A stretch of DNA of 64,000 bases from positions 1 to 64,000 of the forward strand of contig CACDDC010000005.1 of the NCBI GenBank assembly GCA_902551455.1. Direction: 5' to 3'. Shown here piece after piece: positions 9,981 through 19,128 of this stretch. Made by a program: the position numbers and the translations under genes. Source of the stretch: an uncultured Pelagibacteraceae bacterium (GTDB taxonomy: Bacteria > Pseudomonadota > Alphaproteobacteria > Pelagibacterales > Pelagibacteraceae). Within the stretch, counting starts at the first letter, position 1. Every line of letters begins with the position of its first letter. Below the pieces are notes generated by a model that searched no databases, was not told the DNA's origin, and saw nothing but the letters and a program-made list of their open reading frames with translations.

Positions 9981-10969
9981 TTAAATTCCTTAACTAATCT
10001 AACCAAGTAATCTACGTTATCTGGATTTGTTTCTGGCAATACTCCGTGTCCCAAATTGAAAATGTATGGTTTGTCTTTAAATAAATTTAAATATTTTGTT
10101 GCTTCTTTTTTTAAATCTTCTCTATTTCCTAATAAAACCTTAGGATTTAATCCCCCTTGTATAGCAATATTAATATCTTGCTTAATTATTTTAGGATCTA
10201 CATTATAATCAATATTGATTGCATCTGGTTTTATTACTTCTACATATTTTTTGTAGTTTTTGATGTTTCTTGGAAAACATATTACTGGAACACCTAAAGA
10301 TTTTATATATTCAACTAAACTAAAAGTTGGTTTGTAAATAAACTTTTCTAAATCTTTTTCATCTACAAGTCCGGCCCAACTATCAAATATTTGAATTATA
10401 TTTGCTCCGTGTTTAATTTGATTGTTTATATGTATTTTTAAATATTTATCTATGAGTTTTAAAATATTAAAAGTTAAATGATTATTAAATAATTCTTTAT
10501 TAATATTTTTTTTAGGTGATTGTTTATTAAGCATATAAACAAGGAGTGTCCATGGAGCTCCTACAAAACCAATTAGATCCTTAGTATTTTTATTTGAATA
10601 TTCTGATACTTTTTTTATAGAATTATAAATAGGTTGAAGTTTTTTTACAAAATTATCTTCATTAATTTTATTAATATCTAATTCTTGCAGAATGGGTCCG
10701 AAATTTTTCTTAAATTCTACCTTTTGTCCAATACCATATGGTAACATTAATATATCTGAAAATATTATTGCTGCATCAAGGTTAAATCGTTTTAAAGGTT
10801 GTAAAGTAATCTCATAAGATAATTTTTCATTTAAACATAAATTTATAAAATTTGGGTTTTCTTTTCTTATTTCTCTGAACTCAGGTAAATATCTCCCAGC
10901 TTGCCTCATTAACCAGATTGGCTTAATTTTAGTATTGTTATTTAGAATACATTCTCTTAAAGGACTCAT
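9974..10969 (-). CDS. hemE: Uroporphyrinogen decarboxylase
   Basis: Decarboxylates the four acetate side chains of uroporphyrinogen III to give coproporphyrinogen III. The protein has 331 residues. The substrate-binding signature 'IWLMRQAGRYLPE' is at 18-30; 'DAAIIFSDILMLPYGIGQ' and the C-terminal 'NLGHGVLPETNPDNV' are also characteristic. It is the first gene of the minus-strand heme/rho string and faces away from ppsR across the putative replication origin, as in Caulobacter. Confidence 0.96.
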   Translation of the reverse strand: MSPLRECILNNNTKIKPIWLMRQAGRYLPEFREIRKENPNFINLCLNEKLSYEITLQPLKRFNLDAAIIFSDILMLPYGIGQKVEFKKNFGPILQELDINKINEDNFVKKLQPIYNSIKKVSEYSNKNTKDLIGFVGAPWTLLVYMLNKQSPKKNINKELFNNHLTFNILKLIDKYLKIHINNQIKHGANIIQIFDSWAGLVDEKDLEKFIYKPTFSLVEYIKSLGVPVICFPRNIKNYKKYVEVIKPDAINIDYNVDPKIIKQDINIAIQGGLNPKVLLGNREDLKKEATKYLNLFKDKPYIFNLGHGVLPETNPDNVDYLVRLVKEFKC

Positions 10970-11254
10970 AATTAAATAATAAATATATAATAATTTAGTT
11001 GTTTATTGTTTTGTGAATTATGTATATTAAATTATTGTCACAATTTGTTAACTCTTTATCAACACTATAAAGATATGATTTTACAGCAAATTATTACTTT
11101 TTCTCTAATTTTATAGTTTTATTAAATAATTGTATAACTTTTTTAGACATGTTTATTTTTGTTAATTAAATTGGGGTTTTTATATAGGTATATAAATTAA
11201 GGATCTTTAAATTCTATTTAGTTAATTTATTAATAAGTTATAAACGACATATAC
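10970..11254. other. oriC: Candidate chromosomal replication origin (hemE-ppsR intergenic region)
   Basis: This 285-base gap is the longest in the window. It lies between hemE and ppsR, the neighbourhood where the Caulobacter origin (between hemE and the RP001 homologue) was mapped and where the Rickettsia origin was proposed. Genes run outward from it on both sides, with parABS about 8 kb to the left. It is extremely A+T-rich and contains one strong DnaA-box-like 9-mer, TTATCAACA (11056-11064). A weaker reverse match, TGTGAATTA (11012-11020), and an 11-base palindrome ATTGTCACAAT (11034-11044) are nearby. 'GGATCTTTAAATT' (11200-11212) resembles an unwinding 13-mer. Function is inferred from position and motif. 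Confidence 0.65.
11056..11064 (+). promoter_or_regulatory. DnaA-box-like 9-mer
   Basis: TTATCAACA differs at one position from the consensus TTATCCACA. It sits in the hemE-ppsR gap. A single near match is weak alone; the location is what gives it weight. Confidence 0.5.
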
Positions 11255-12079
11255 ATGAGTATTAAACATCATATCTACCTAATTTCTGACTCCACAGGGG
11301 AAACAATCGATAGGATTTTCATGGCTTTAAAAGCTCAGTTTGAAGGTTTTAAATATGAGGTTCATCAATTTTCTTTTACAAGAACAGAAAACCAAATTTC
11401 CCAGATTTTAGAAGAAGCAGCAAAAAACAAAGAGTCAATAATATTATATACTATAGTTGATAGTAGATTATCTAATTACTTAACAGAAGAAACTTTAAAA
11501 AAAAAAATACCTTGTTTTAGTGTATTAGGTGATCTTATATTAAAATTTTCTAAATTGTTAAATCAAAAAGCAACGAATGTACCTAGTGGTCAACATGTAT
11601 TAGATGAAGAGTATTATGAAAGAGTAGAAGCAATACAATTTACAATGAATCATGATGATGGAAATATGATTGAAGATATAAATAAATCAGATGTTATTTT
11701 ACTAGGAGTAAGTAGAACAAGCAAAACTCCAACTTCTATTTATTTAGCAAATAGAGGATATAAAATTTCAAACATACCTTTAGTAAATGAAAATTCTATA
11801 CCAGAATATTTAAAAAAAAATTCTTCATCAACATGCGTAGTTGGTTTGACAACAGAGCCTCAAAGATTAATTGATCTGAGAAAAAATAGAATGAATTCTA
11901 TAAAAGAGCAAGAAAGCATAAGTTATACAAATATTGAGAAAATAATTGAAGAAGTAGAAACTGCTAAAAAAACATTTAGAAAATATAACTGGCCAGTAAT
12001 TGATGTAACAAGAAAATCAGTTGAAGAAACTGCCGCATCAATAATTAAAATTCATGAAATAACTAAGAAAAATGGTTAA
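11255..12079 (+). CDS. ppsR: Pyruvate, phosphate dikinase regulatory protein (kinase/pyrophosphorylase)
   Basis: Bifunctional ADP-dependent kinase and phosphate-dependent pyrophosphorylase family (DUF299) that switches PPDK or PEP synthase off and on. The protein has 274 residues. The N-terminal 'YLISDSTGETIDRI' and the P-loop-like 'GVSRTSKTPTSIYLA' near residue 151 are family hallmarks. It is the RP001/CC0001-type gene that borders the origin in other alphaproteobacteria. It starts the ppsR-maf-aroE-coaE-dnaQ series and overlaps maf by eight bases. Its target enzyme is not in the window. Confidence 0.93.
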   Translation: MSIKHHIYLISDSTGETIDRIFMALKAQFEGFKYEVHQFSFTRTENQISQILEEAAKNKESIILYTIVDSRLSNYLTEETLKKKIPCFSVLGDLILKFSKLLNQKATNVPSGQHVLDEEYYERVEAIQFTMNHDDGNMIEDINKSDVILLGVSRTSKTPTSIYLANRGYKISNIPLVNENSIPEYLKKNSSSTCVVGLTTEPQRLIDLRKNRMNSIKEQESISYTNIEKIIEEVETAKKTFRKYNWPVIDVTRKSVEETAASIIKIHEITKKNG

Positions 12080-12653
12080 AATTATCCTTGCTTCTAAAAG
12101 CAAAGTAAGAAAAAAAATTTTATTAAAAAATGGTATTAATTGTAAAGTTGAACCATCAAATATAGATGAACAGCCAATAAAGGAAAATCTTGAAGCCGAA
12201 GGTGTTAGTCCAGAAATAGTATCTAAAAATTTAGCTGAATTAAAAGCAAATAAGATTAGTCAGAAAATAAAAGATGAACTAGTTCTAGGAGCAGATAGTG
12301 TTATAGATTTGAATAATAAAATAATTTCAAAACCAATCAATAGAAAAGAAGCATTGCAAATTCTAAAAGATTTAAATGGAAAAAAACATTATTTAATCAG
12401 TTCGGTGTGTATTTCAAAAAATGGCTCAATGGTTTGGAATCACACTGATAAGGCGTGTTTAATAATGAAAAAAATGTCAATTGAAAGTCTAAATGAGTAT
12501 TTAAAAAAAATAAAAGATGAAGATTTATATGCTTACAATGTTTACCAGATAGAAGGAGAAGGAAAAAAATTATTTTCCAGCATAGATGGAAATGTAGACA
12601 CAATTATGGGTTTACCAATTAAGCAAATTAAGGAATATCTTAGCAATATATAA
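12072..12653 (+). CDS. maf: Maf-family nucleoside triphosphate pyrophosphatase
   Basis: Hydrolyses non-canonical or bulk nucleoside triphosphates to monophosphates; Maf proteins are linked to septation and housecleaning. The protein has 193 residues. The N-terminal 'ILASKSKVRKKIL' replaces the usual S-x-S-P-R-R with S-K-S-K-V-R. 'VLGADSVI' near residue 75 and 'YNVYQIEGEGKKLFSSIDGNVDTIMGLP' near 156 carry the catalytic and base-recognition residues. Whether it acts on dTTP/UTP or on m7GTP cannot be decided by eye. Its stop overlaps the aroE start by one base. Confidence 0.9.
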   Translation: MVKIILASKSKVRKKILLKNGINCKVEPSNIDEQPIKENLEAEGVSPEIVSKNLAELKANKISQKIKDELVLGADSVIDLNNKIISKPINRKEALQILKDLNGKKHYLISSVCISKNGSMVWNHTDKACLIMKKMSIESLNEYLKKIKDEDLYAYNVYQIEGEGKKLFSSIDGNVDTIMGLPIKQIKEYLSNI

Positions 12654-13450
12654 TGAAAAAATATTTAGTTATAGGCAATCCAATAGAACACTCATTATCA
12701 CCCAGACTTCATAATCACTGGTTTAAAAAAAATAATATTGAAGCAATTTATCAAAAAAAACAAATAAATGAAAATGATTTAAAAGGAATAATTGATGAAA
12801 TAAGAAATGATAAAATTCATGGGGTAAACGTTACAATTCCATTTAAACAATTAGTTATACCATTAGTTGATGATTTAAGTTTTGAAGCAAAAGAATCTCA
12901 GTCAGTAAATACGATTTGTAAAGAAAAAAATAAAATTGTAGGTCATAATACCGATATCAATGGATTTGAATTAGCACTTAGAAGTAGAGGTTTTAATATT
13001 AAAAATAAAAAAATATTTATTTTAGGAGCCGGTGGTGTTGTTCCATCTATAATTTTATCTCTAAAAAAATTGGATGTAAGAAAAATAATTATAACTAATA
13101 GGACTAAAACAAAAGCAGAAAATCTTAAAAAGTTTTTTACTAACTTGGAAATAGTTGAATGGGGTACCACTCCAGATTTTGATATGATTATTAATGCTAC
13201 TAGTTTAGGGCTTAATAAGAATGATGTAATAGATTTAAATTATGAAAAAATAGGCTCAAATAAAATTTTTTATGATGTAATTTACAACCCTATAGAAACG
13301 AATTTTTTATTAAAAGCAAAAAAATTTGGAAATAAAACTGAAAATGGAAAAATGATGTTTATTTATCAAGCCCATCAATCTTTTACCATATGGAATAAGC
13401 TAATGCCAAAAATAGACGATGAAACAATAAAGCTGTTAGAAAATGATTAG
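12653..13450 (+). CDS. aroE: Shikimate dehydrogenase (NADP+)
   Basis: Reduces 3-dehydroshikimate to shikimate in the aromatic amino acid pathway. The protein has 265 residues. The substrate-binding 'GNPIEHSLSPRLHN' is at 8-21, the catalytic lysine is in 'NVTIPFKQ' near 60-67, 'NTDINGFE' is near 100, and the glycine-rich NADP turn 'GAGGVVPSI' near 125. 'N-R-T' after the second strand is the usual NADP-selecting motif. It overlaps coaE by eight bases. Confidence 0.95.
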   Translation: MKKYLVIGNPIEHSLSPRLHNHWFKKNNIEAIYQKKQINENDLKGIIDEIRNDKIHGVNVTIPFKQLVIPLVDDLSFEAKESQSVNTICKEKNKIVGHNTDINGFELALRSRGFNIKNKKIFILGAGGVVPSIILSLKKLDVRKIIITNRTKTKAENLKKFFTNLEIVEWGTTPDFDMIINATSLGLNKNDVIDLNYEKIGSNKIFYDVIYNPIETNFLLKAKKFGNKTENGKMMFIYQAHQSFTIWNKLMPKIDDETIKLLEND

Positions 13451-14033
13451 AATAGGTTTTGTGGGGGATATTGGTTCTGGAAAGAGTTATATAGCTAAAA
13501 AATTAGGTTTTCCTATTTTTAATGCAGATTTTGAGGTTAATAAAATTTATAAAAAAAATAAAAAAATTTTTAAAAAATTAAAAAAAAAATTTCCAAATCA
13601 TATTTATACTTTTCCTATTAATAAAAAAGAAATTTTTAAAATATTATTAGAAAATAAAAATAATATTAAAAAAATTAATAAGATTATTCATCCAGAAGTA
13701 CGCTCAAAAATGAATAAATTTATTCATAAAAATAAAAAAAAAAAAGCAATTGTTTTAGATATTCCTCTTTTGTTGGAAGGAAAAATTAATAAAAAGAATG
13801 ATATCTTAATATTTGTTGAAGCAAAAAAGAAAGAAATTAATAAAAGAATTAAAAAAAGACCTGGATATAATAAAAAAAAATTTCAACTATTAAAAAAATT
13901 TCAACTTCCTTTAGAATTTAAGAGGAAAAAATCGAATTTAATAATTAAAAATGATTTTAAAAGTTTAACTATAAAAAATAATGTTAAAGTATTAAAAAAT
14001 AGAATTTTAAATTATGAAAGAAGTAATTCTTGA
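13443..14033 (+). CDS. coaE: Dephospho-CoA kinase
   Basis: Phosphorylates dephospho-CoA in the last step of coenzyme A synthesis. The protein has 196 residues. The P-loop 'GDIGSGKS' is at about residues 8-15; 'NADFEVNKIY' and 'IIHPEVR' near 84 are CoaE signatures. The protein is extremely lysine- and asparagine-rich, with runs such as K-K-N-K-K-I-F-K-K-L-K-K-K, more biased than its neighbours, but the core motifs are intact. The last 20 bases overlap dnaQ. Confidence 0.93.
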   Translation: MIRIGFVGDIGSGKSYIAKKLGFPIFNADFEVNKIYKKNKKIFKKLKKKFPNHIYTFPINKKEIFKILLENKNNIKKINKIIHPEVRSKMNKFIHKNKKKKAIVLDIPLLLEGKINKKNDILIFVEAKKKEINKRIKKRPGYNKKKFQLLKKFQLPLEFKRKKSNLIIKNDFKSLTIKNNVKVLKNRILNYERSNS

Positions 14034-14679
14034 TACAGAAACAACAGGACTTTCGGTTAAAGATGGACATAGAATTGTTGAAATCGGATGCATTGAACTT
14101 GAAAATTATATACCTACCACACAAAAATTTCATTGCTATTTAAATCCTGAAAGAAAAGTTTCAAAGGAAGCTTTAGAGGTTCATGGATATTCAGATAATT
14201 TTTTGGCAAATAAAAAAAAATTTAAAGAAATTGTTGATGAATTTTTAGATTTTATCAAAGATAAGAAATTAATTATTCATAATGCAGATTTTGATTTGTC
14301 ACATTTAAACAATGAACTTATTTTAATAGGAAAAAATAAAATAAATAAAGAAAATGTCATAGATACATTAGATTTAGCTCGAGATAAATTTCCTGGATCA
14401 AGTATTAGTTTAGATGCTCTTTGCAAGAGATATAGAATTGATAATTCTAGAAGAACAAAACATTCAGCATTAATTGACTGTGAATTACTTTACAAAGTTT
14501 ATATTAATTTAATTGATCAAAAAGAACCTACACTTAATTTTAATATTAAAAATGAAGATTCTGATAAAATAAATAAGAATATTAAAGGATATTTTAAAAA
14601 GGTTGTATACCCTTCGTCAGATGAATTAAATTTACACAAAATTTTTCTAAAACATAATCTAAAAAAAAATTATTTTTAA
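14014..14679 (+). CDS. dnaQ: DNA polymerase III epsilon subunit (3'-5' proofreading exonuclease)
   Basis: Editing exonuclease of the replicase. The protein has 221 residues. Exo I 'LDTETTGL' is at 6-13, Exo II 'HNADFDLSHLN' near 90, and Exo III 'HSALIDCELL' near 150 with the DEDDh histidine and aspartate. A variable C-terminal linker of about 50 residues follows, as expected for polymerase attachment. It overlaps the upstream coaE; its 3' end overlaps convergent secB by four bases. Confidence 0.94.
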   Translation: MKEVILDTETTGLSVKDGHRIVEIGCIELENYIPTTQKFHCYLNPERKVSKEALEVHGYSDNFLANKKKFKEIVDEFLDFIKDKKLIIHNADFDLSHLNNELILIGKNKINKENVIDTLDLARDKFPGSSISLDALCKRYRIDNSRRTKHSALIDCELLYKVYINLIDQKEPTLNFNIKNEDSDKINKNIKGYFKKVVYPSSDELNLHKIFLKHNLKKNYF

Positions 14680-15101
14680 TCCTGTCTTTCTTTATACAAT
14701 TTTTCAAAATCAGGTTTTTTATCCCATTTTACTGTTGTATATCCAGAATTGTGTATTAAATCTAAAAATGCCTTTTCGATATTTTTAAAAATTTTTTTTT
14801 GCAATTCTACTAAAATTATATTTTCTATTACCTTTTTATCTCTAAGTTCCTTATCAATCTTTATTACTGTGGCATAATTAATTTCAAAATAAGCTTTTTT
14901 TTCTGAATTTTGATCAGGATCTTTGTAAGTTAATTTTGTATCTACTTCTATTAAATTATTTTTAACAGCTTGGGAACTGATAAAAATATTTAAATTATAT
15001 TGAGTGATTATATCTTTAACATACAGATAAGTATCAACACTTGGAGTTTCACTCGAAATATCTTTTATATACTCTGCTAATATTGTAAATTTTTCTGACA
15101 T
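14676..15101 (-). CDS. secB: Protein-export chaperone SecB
   Basis: Tetrameric cytosolic chaperone that holds precursors unfolded and hands them to SecA. The protein has 141 residues, short but within range. 'FTILAEYIKDISSETP' at the start and 'YFEINYATVIKI' in the beta-sheet core match SecB. The secB position after dnaQ is conserved in alphaproteobacteria. The C-terminal zinc-contacting tail is not obvious; only acidic/lysine residues are seen. Confidence 0.88.
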   Translation of the reverse strand: MSEKFTILAEYIKDISSETPSVDTYLYVKDIITQYNLNIFISSQAVKNNLIEVDTKLTYKDPDQNSEKKAYFEINYATVIKIDKELRDKKVIENIILVELQKKIFKNIEKAFLDLIHNSGYTTVKWDKKPDFEKLYKERQD

Positions 15102-15106
15102 TTAAT

Positions 15107-15502
15107 TTATTTGTCTTTATCTATATCTTCGTATTCTCCTTCTATAAAGTTTTTTGATTGTTTTTTAGTATATTTTTTAAATATTATTTTTCTTGTAATA
15201 GGAAAAATTATTAATAAACCTAAAACATCAGTTGCAAATCCAGGTAAAATTAATAGTAAAGCAGCAAAAGCTAAAGCCGCACCAGAAATTATTTCATAAA
15301 TTGGCATTTCATTTTTCATTAACTGCGTTATTCCAGATCTTAAAGTATTGAAGCCCTCATATCTTGCATACCAAACGCCAATAATTGCAGTAATAAAAAT
15401 AAGTGAAATTGTATTAAAAGCACCTATATAGTTTCCAATTTTAATAAACAAATATATTTCTACAATTGGAATGGATATAAATAGTAATAATAATGTGTTC
15501 AT
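15107..15502 (-). CDS. fxsA: FxsA-family membrane protein
   Basis: Small integral membrane protein of the FxsA family, known in E. coli for relieving phage T7 exclusion by F; its normal role is unclear. The protein has 131 residues. Two N-terminal hydrophobic segments with 'IPIVEIYLFIKIG' and then 'LLILPGFATDVLGLLIIFP' near residue 80 are the family pattern. It is upstream of secB on the same strand with a five-base gap, so the two are likely co-transcribed. Confidence 0.88.
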   Translation of the reverse strand: MNTLLLLFISIPIVEIYLFIKIGNYIGAFNTISLIFITAIIGVWYARYEGFNTLRSGITQLMKNEMPIYEIISGAALAFAALLLILPGFATDVLGLLIIFPITRKIIFKKYTKKQSKNFIEGEYEDIDKDK

Positions 15503-15560
15503 TTGTCCTTACTCTAATTTGTCAGTTGAAATTAGGCAACATAGTAAATAATATAAAGAT

Positions 15561-16145
15561 ATGAATTATAGCTTTGAATATATTGATATAATACTTTTGG
15601 CAATGATTGCAGGGTTTATTTTCCTTAGATTAAGAGGAATTTTAGGAAAAAGAACCGGCCATGAAGAAGATATATCTACCAGTTTCCCCCACGATTTTCC
15701 TCCTGAGGAAATAAAAAAAAAATTAGATGAAAATAATTTTGACGAAAAAGCTAAAAATGATTTTTTAAAAGGTGCGAAAATTGCCTATGAAAACATAATT
15801 ACTAGTTTTTCATCAGGCAATTTAAAGGAAGTCAAATCTTTGCTAGATAAAAAAGTATTAGGCCAATTTGAAGAAGCACTACAAAATAGAAAAGAAAAAG
15901 GTATAATTTCAGAAACGACATTTATTGGAATAAATTCAGCTAATATAAAAAAATATGAAAAATTAAACAACATGTTTGAAGTCACTGTAGATTTTGTTAG
16001 TGAAATAATATCATGTGCTAAAGATAAAAATAAAAAAATAATTTCTGGAAGTCCAGATAAAATAAAAAAAGTTTATGATACTTGGAAATTTTCTAAAGAC
16101 ATTAGATCTTCCAACCCAAACTGGTTATTAGTAGAAACCAATTGA
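15561..16145 (+). CDS. Tim44-like domain protein (TimA type)
   Basis: Membrane-anchored protein with a Tim44-like C-terminal domain, related to alphaproteobacterial TimA. The protein has 194 residues. One N-terminal hydrophobic segment ('IILLAMIAGFIFLRLRGILG') is followed by a polar linker and an alpha+beta domain from about residue 60. It sits in the dnaQ/secB/fxsA neighbourhood where other alphaproteobacteria also carry this gene. The function is unproven in bacteria; an inner-membrane scaffold or transport role is inferred from mitochondrial Tim44. Confidence 0.8.
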   Translation: MNYSFEYIDIILLAMIAGFIFLRLRGILGKRTGHEEDISTSFPHDFPPEEIKKKLDENNFDEKAKNDFLKGAKIAYENIITSFSSGNLKEVKSLLDKKVLGQFEEALQNRKEKGIISETTFIGINSANIKKYEKLNNMFEVTVDFVSEIISCAKDKNKKIISGSPDKIKKVYDTWKFSKDIRSSNPNWLLVETN

Positions 16146-16148
16146 TAA

Positions 16149-16565
16149 TTGATTAAGAAACTCACAGACAAAGATAAAAAAGACTGGCTAACGTTTATTA
16201 AAAAAAAAGAAAAATTGTTAGACAAAGAAATTAAAGAGAATAATAAAAATTACAATTTAGAAAAAACAATAGATCTTCATGGATATTCTTTAAATTTGGC
16301 AAATAATACGATTGAAAATTTTATACACAAATGTTTTAAAGAAAACATAAGTAAAATTACTGTTATTACCGGAAAAGGCAACAGATCTCAAAATAAAAAT
16401 GATCCTTACAAATCAGAAAAATTAAGTATTCTTAAATATTCGATACCAGAATTTATTAAATCAAATTCAGAACTATTAAAAATTATTAAAAAAATTAATT
16501 ATAGTAGTATTGATAATAGTTCTAGTGGAAGCTTTGATATTTACTTAAAAAAAATTAAAGAATAA
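16149..16565 (+). CDS. Smr-domain protein
   Basis: Small MutS-related (Smr) domain protein, a family with RNA or DNA endonuclease activity in some members. The protein has 138 residues. '[19 protein letters not shown]' near residues 37-55 holds the D-L-H-G motif, and '[11 protein letters not shown]' near 74-84 the T-G-x-G motif. The start is TTG, three bases after the upstream stop, with no ATG near, so coupling to the Tim44-like gene is likely. The 3' end overlaps convergent hslU by 11 bases. Confidence 0.87.
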   Translation: MIKKLTDKDKKDWLTFIKKKEKLLDKEIKENNKNYNLEKTIDLHGYSLNLANNTIENFIHKCFKENISKITVITGKGNRSQNKNDPYKSEKLSILKYSIPEFIKSNSELLKIIKKINYSSIDNSSSGSFDIYLKKIKE

Positions 16566-17919
16566 ACTTAGATAAATCCATATCTTTTACGAGTTCACCT
16601 AAATTTTTATTAACATAATCTGCATCGATCACGATTTTTTCACCACTTCTATCTGTGGCAGTAAAACTTATATCATCAAGTACTCTTTCAATAATAGTGT
16701 GTAATCTTCTGGCACCAATATTCTCAACTTTAGAATTAACATCTGAAGCTAAATTAGCAATCATGTCTATTCCATCTTCACTGAATTCTAAATCTACACT
16801 CTCAGTTTTTAATAAAGCTTTATATTGTTTGATTAAACTATTATCAGGCTCTTTTAAAATTCTTTTAAAATCAGAACTATTTAAAGCGTCTAATTCTACT
16901 CTAATTGGTAATCTTCCTTGAAGCTCTGGCAATAAATCGGAGGGTTTTGCAAGTTGAAAAGCTCCTGATGCTATAAATAATATATGGTCTGTTTTAATTG
17001 GACCATATTTTGTGCTCACAGTTGTTCCTTCAATCAAAGGTAAAAGATCTCTTTGTACACCTTCTCTAGAAACATCGCCACCCACCCTGTCTGTTCTGGC
17101 TGAAATTTTATCGATCTCATCTAAAAAAACAATTCCATTGTTTTCTGTAGAATTTTTTGCTGCTTTTATAATTTTATCTTGTTCAATTAGTTTATCTGAT
17201 TCTTCATTAATTAAAATTTCATGAGATTCTTTAACAGACATTTTTTTCTTTTTTGGTTTGCTGCCCATCGATTTTCCAAGCATATCAGAAATATTTATCA
17301 TACCAATATTTGCACCAGGCATCCCAGGTATTTCAAAAGATGGCATTTGGCCTGTTTCACTTATTGCTATTTCAATTTCATTATCATCTAAATCACCATT
17401 TCTAAGTCTTTTTCTAAAACTTTCTCTTGTAGCGACACTTGCTTTTTCTCCAACTATAGCGTTTAAGACTCTATCCTCAGCAAGTTTTTGTGCCCTTGTA
17501 AAAACTTCTTTTCTTTTTTTTACTTTCTCCATTGCTATTGCAATTTCAAGAAGATCTCTAACTATTTGTTCAACGTCTCTTCCAACATAACCAACCTCAG
17601 TAAATCTTGTTGCTTCAACTTTAACAAATGGTGCTTCAGCTAATTTTGATAGTCTTCGAGATATTTCAGTTTTTCCAACACCTGTTGGACCCATCATTAA
17701 GATATTTTTTGGTAAAACTTCATCTTTCATTTCACCTTTTAAAGCTTGTCTTCTCCATCTATTTCTTAGAGCTATCGCAACAGCACGCTTTGCTTTATTT
17801 TGTCCTACAACATATCTATCTAATTCAGAAACTATTTCTCTTGGAGATAGTGAATTTATTATTGAATCTCGCTCGCTTTTTTCTTTTGGTTTAAGGGTTG
17901 TTACGTTTGATTTTTCCAT
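16555..17919 (-). CDS. hslU: ATP-dependent protease ATPase subunit HslU
   Basis: AAA+ unfoldase ring that feeds substrates to the HslV peptidase. The protein has 454 residues. '[20 protein letters not shown]' begins the N domain, Walker A 'GPTGVGKTE' is near 71, Walker B 'FLDEIDKI' is near 260, and the C-terminal 'DLSKFIL' is the tail that docks into HslV. The inserted I domain with '[16 protein letters not shown]' is present. Its start is one base into the hslV stop, so the two are coupled. Confidence 0.97.
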   Translation of the reverse strand: MEKSNVTTLKPKEKSERDSIINSLSPREIVSELDRYVVGQNKAKRAVAIALRNRWRRQALKGEMKDEVLPKNILMMGPTGVGKTEISRRLSKLAEAPFVKVEATRFTEVGYVGRDVEQIVRDLLEIAIAMEKVKKRKEVFTRAQKLAEDRVLNAIVGEKASVATRESFRKRLRNGDLDDNEIEIAISETGQMPSFEIPGMPGANIGMINISDMLGKSMGSKPKKKKMSVKESHEILINEESDKLIEQDKIIKAAKNSTENNGIVFLDEIDKISARTDRVGGDVSREGVQRDLLPLIEGTTVSTKYGPIKTDHILFIASGAFQLAKPSDLLPELQGRLPIRVELDALNSSDFKRILKEPDNSLIKQYKALLKTESVDLEFSEDGIDMIANLASDVNSKVENIGARRLHTIIERVLDDISFTATDRSGEKIVIDADYVNKNLGELVKDMDLSKFIL

Positions 17920-18434
17920 TATATTTTTTCTGTCACAATATTGTTATTAGTAAATACACATATTTCAGATGCAACTGTGATTGCTTTTTTAGCCACTTCT
18001 TCAGCACTTAAATCCGTATCCATTAAAACTTTTGCAGAAGCTAGCGCATAATTTCCACCAGAGCCAATACCTATAACATTTCCTTCAGGTTCTAATACGT
18101 CACCAGTACCAGAAATGATAAAACTTTTTTCTTTATCAGCCACAGCCATTAATGCTTCTAATCTTCTTAAGTACTTATCAGTTCTCCAGTCTTTAGCTAA
18201 TTCAACTGCAGCTCTTGCTAAATTTCCAGCATGTTTTTCAAGTTTGCCCTCTAATCTTTCAAATAAGGTTAAAGCATCAGCAGTTGATCCCGCAAACCCA
18301 GCGATCACATTTTTTTTCTCAATCTTTCTTACTTTATTTGCAGTGCTTTTGATTATGGTATTTCCCATACTAACCTGTCCATCGCTAGCAACTACAACGT
18401 TTTTATTTTTTCTTACCAGAACTATTGTTGTCAT
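17919..18434 (-). CDS. hslV: ATP-dependent protease peptidase subunit HslV
   Basis: Threonine peptidase of the HslUV (ClpQY) complex. The protein has 171 residues. After removal of Met1 the catalytic threonine in '[23 protein letters not shown]' becomes the N terminus; '[12 protein letters not shown]' and '[12 protein letters not shown]' are typical proteasome-fold motifs. It is the promoter-proximal gene of hslVU and diverges from hisB across 92 bases. Confidence 0.97.
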   Translation of the reverse strand: MTTIVLVRKNKNVVVASDGQVSMGNTIIKSTANKVRKIEKKNVIAGFAGSTADALTLFERLEGKLEKHAGNLARAAVELAKDWRTDKYLRRLEALMAVADKEKSFIISGTGDVLEPEGNVIGIGSGGNYALASAKVLMDTDLSAEEVAKKAITVASEICVFTNNNIVTEKI

Positions 18435-18526
18435 ACAGTATAGATGGATATTATTTTTAATAGTTCAAGCCCCTTATTACTTTTATTGATATAATGAAAT
18501 AATGAATATATACCTATGAAAAATTT

Positions 18527-19117
18527 ATGAAGCGAAAAGCTAAAATTACAAGAAAAACAAAAGAAACCAAAATTGATGTTGAAATAAATATTGATGGAAA
18601 AGGTAAATATAAAATAGAATCAGGAATTGGATTTTTAGATCATATGTTAGAACAACTTTCCAAACATTCTTCCATAGATATAAAATTAAAAGCCAAAGGT
18701 GATACTCATATTGATTTACATCACACTACAGAAGATACTGGAATTGCTATTGGAGAATGTTTAAAAAAAGCATCAAAAAATTTTGTAGGTATTAAAAGAT
18801 ATGCTCATGCTTTATTACCAATGGATGAAACGTTAACTAGAGTTGCGATTGATGTATCTAATAGACCTTATCTTATTTGGAATGTAAACTTAAAAGTAGA
18901 AAGACTGGGTGAAATGGATACTGAATTATTTAAGGAGTGGTTCCAAGCTTTTGCACAATCAGCAGGAATAACTCTTCACGTAGAAAATATTTATGGTGAC
19001 AATAGTCATCATATAATTGAATCTTGTTATAAAGGATTAGCCAGATCACTCAGAGCAGCACTTGAATTGGATCCAAAAAATAAGAATACTGTGCCCTCTA
19101 CAAAAGGTTCTTTATAA
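18527..19117 (+). CDS. hisB: Imidazoleglycerol-phosphate dehydratase
   Basis: Converts imidazole glycerol phosphate to imidazole acetol phosphate in histidine synthesis. The protein has 196 residues, monofunctional, without the histidinol-phosphatase half of the enterobacterial enzyme. '[16 protein letters not shown]', '[15 protein letters not shown]' and '[18 protein letters not shown]' carry the metal-binding histidines. It is first of five his genes. A TATAAT hexamer at 18490-18495 is a possible -10 element, with only a weak upstream partner. Confidence 0.96.
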   Translation: MKRKAKITRKTKETKIDVEINIDGKGKYKIESGIGFLDHMLEQLSKHSSIDIKLKAKGDTHIDLHHTTEDTGIAIGECLKKASKNFVGIKRYAHALLPMDETLTRVAIDVSNRPYLIWNVNLKVERLGEMDTELFKEWFQAFAQSAGITLHVENIYGDNSHHIIESCYKGLARSLRAALELDPKNKNTVPSTKGSL

Positions 19118-19128
19118 AAAAAGAATTG

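Noticed and set aside
14676-16565. Missing mltA between the Tim44-like and Smr genes as a deletion scar
   Set aside because: mltA is found there in many alphaproteobacteria, but the three-base junction here is clean and typical of genome streamlining, with no remnant sequence.
16655-17894. Plus-strand ORFs of 70-110 residues opposite hslU
   Set aside because: They are antisense frames of a highly conserved gene, Ser/Leu-rich from reversed A/T-rich codons, with no recognisable domain.
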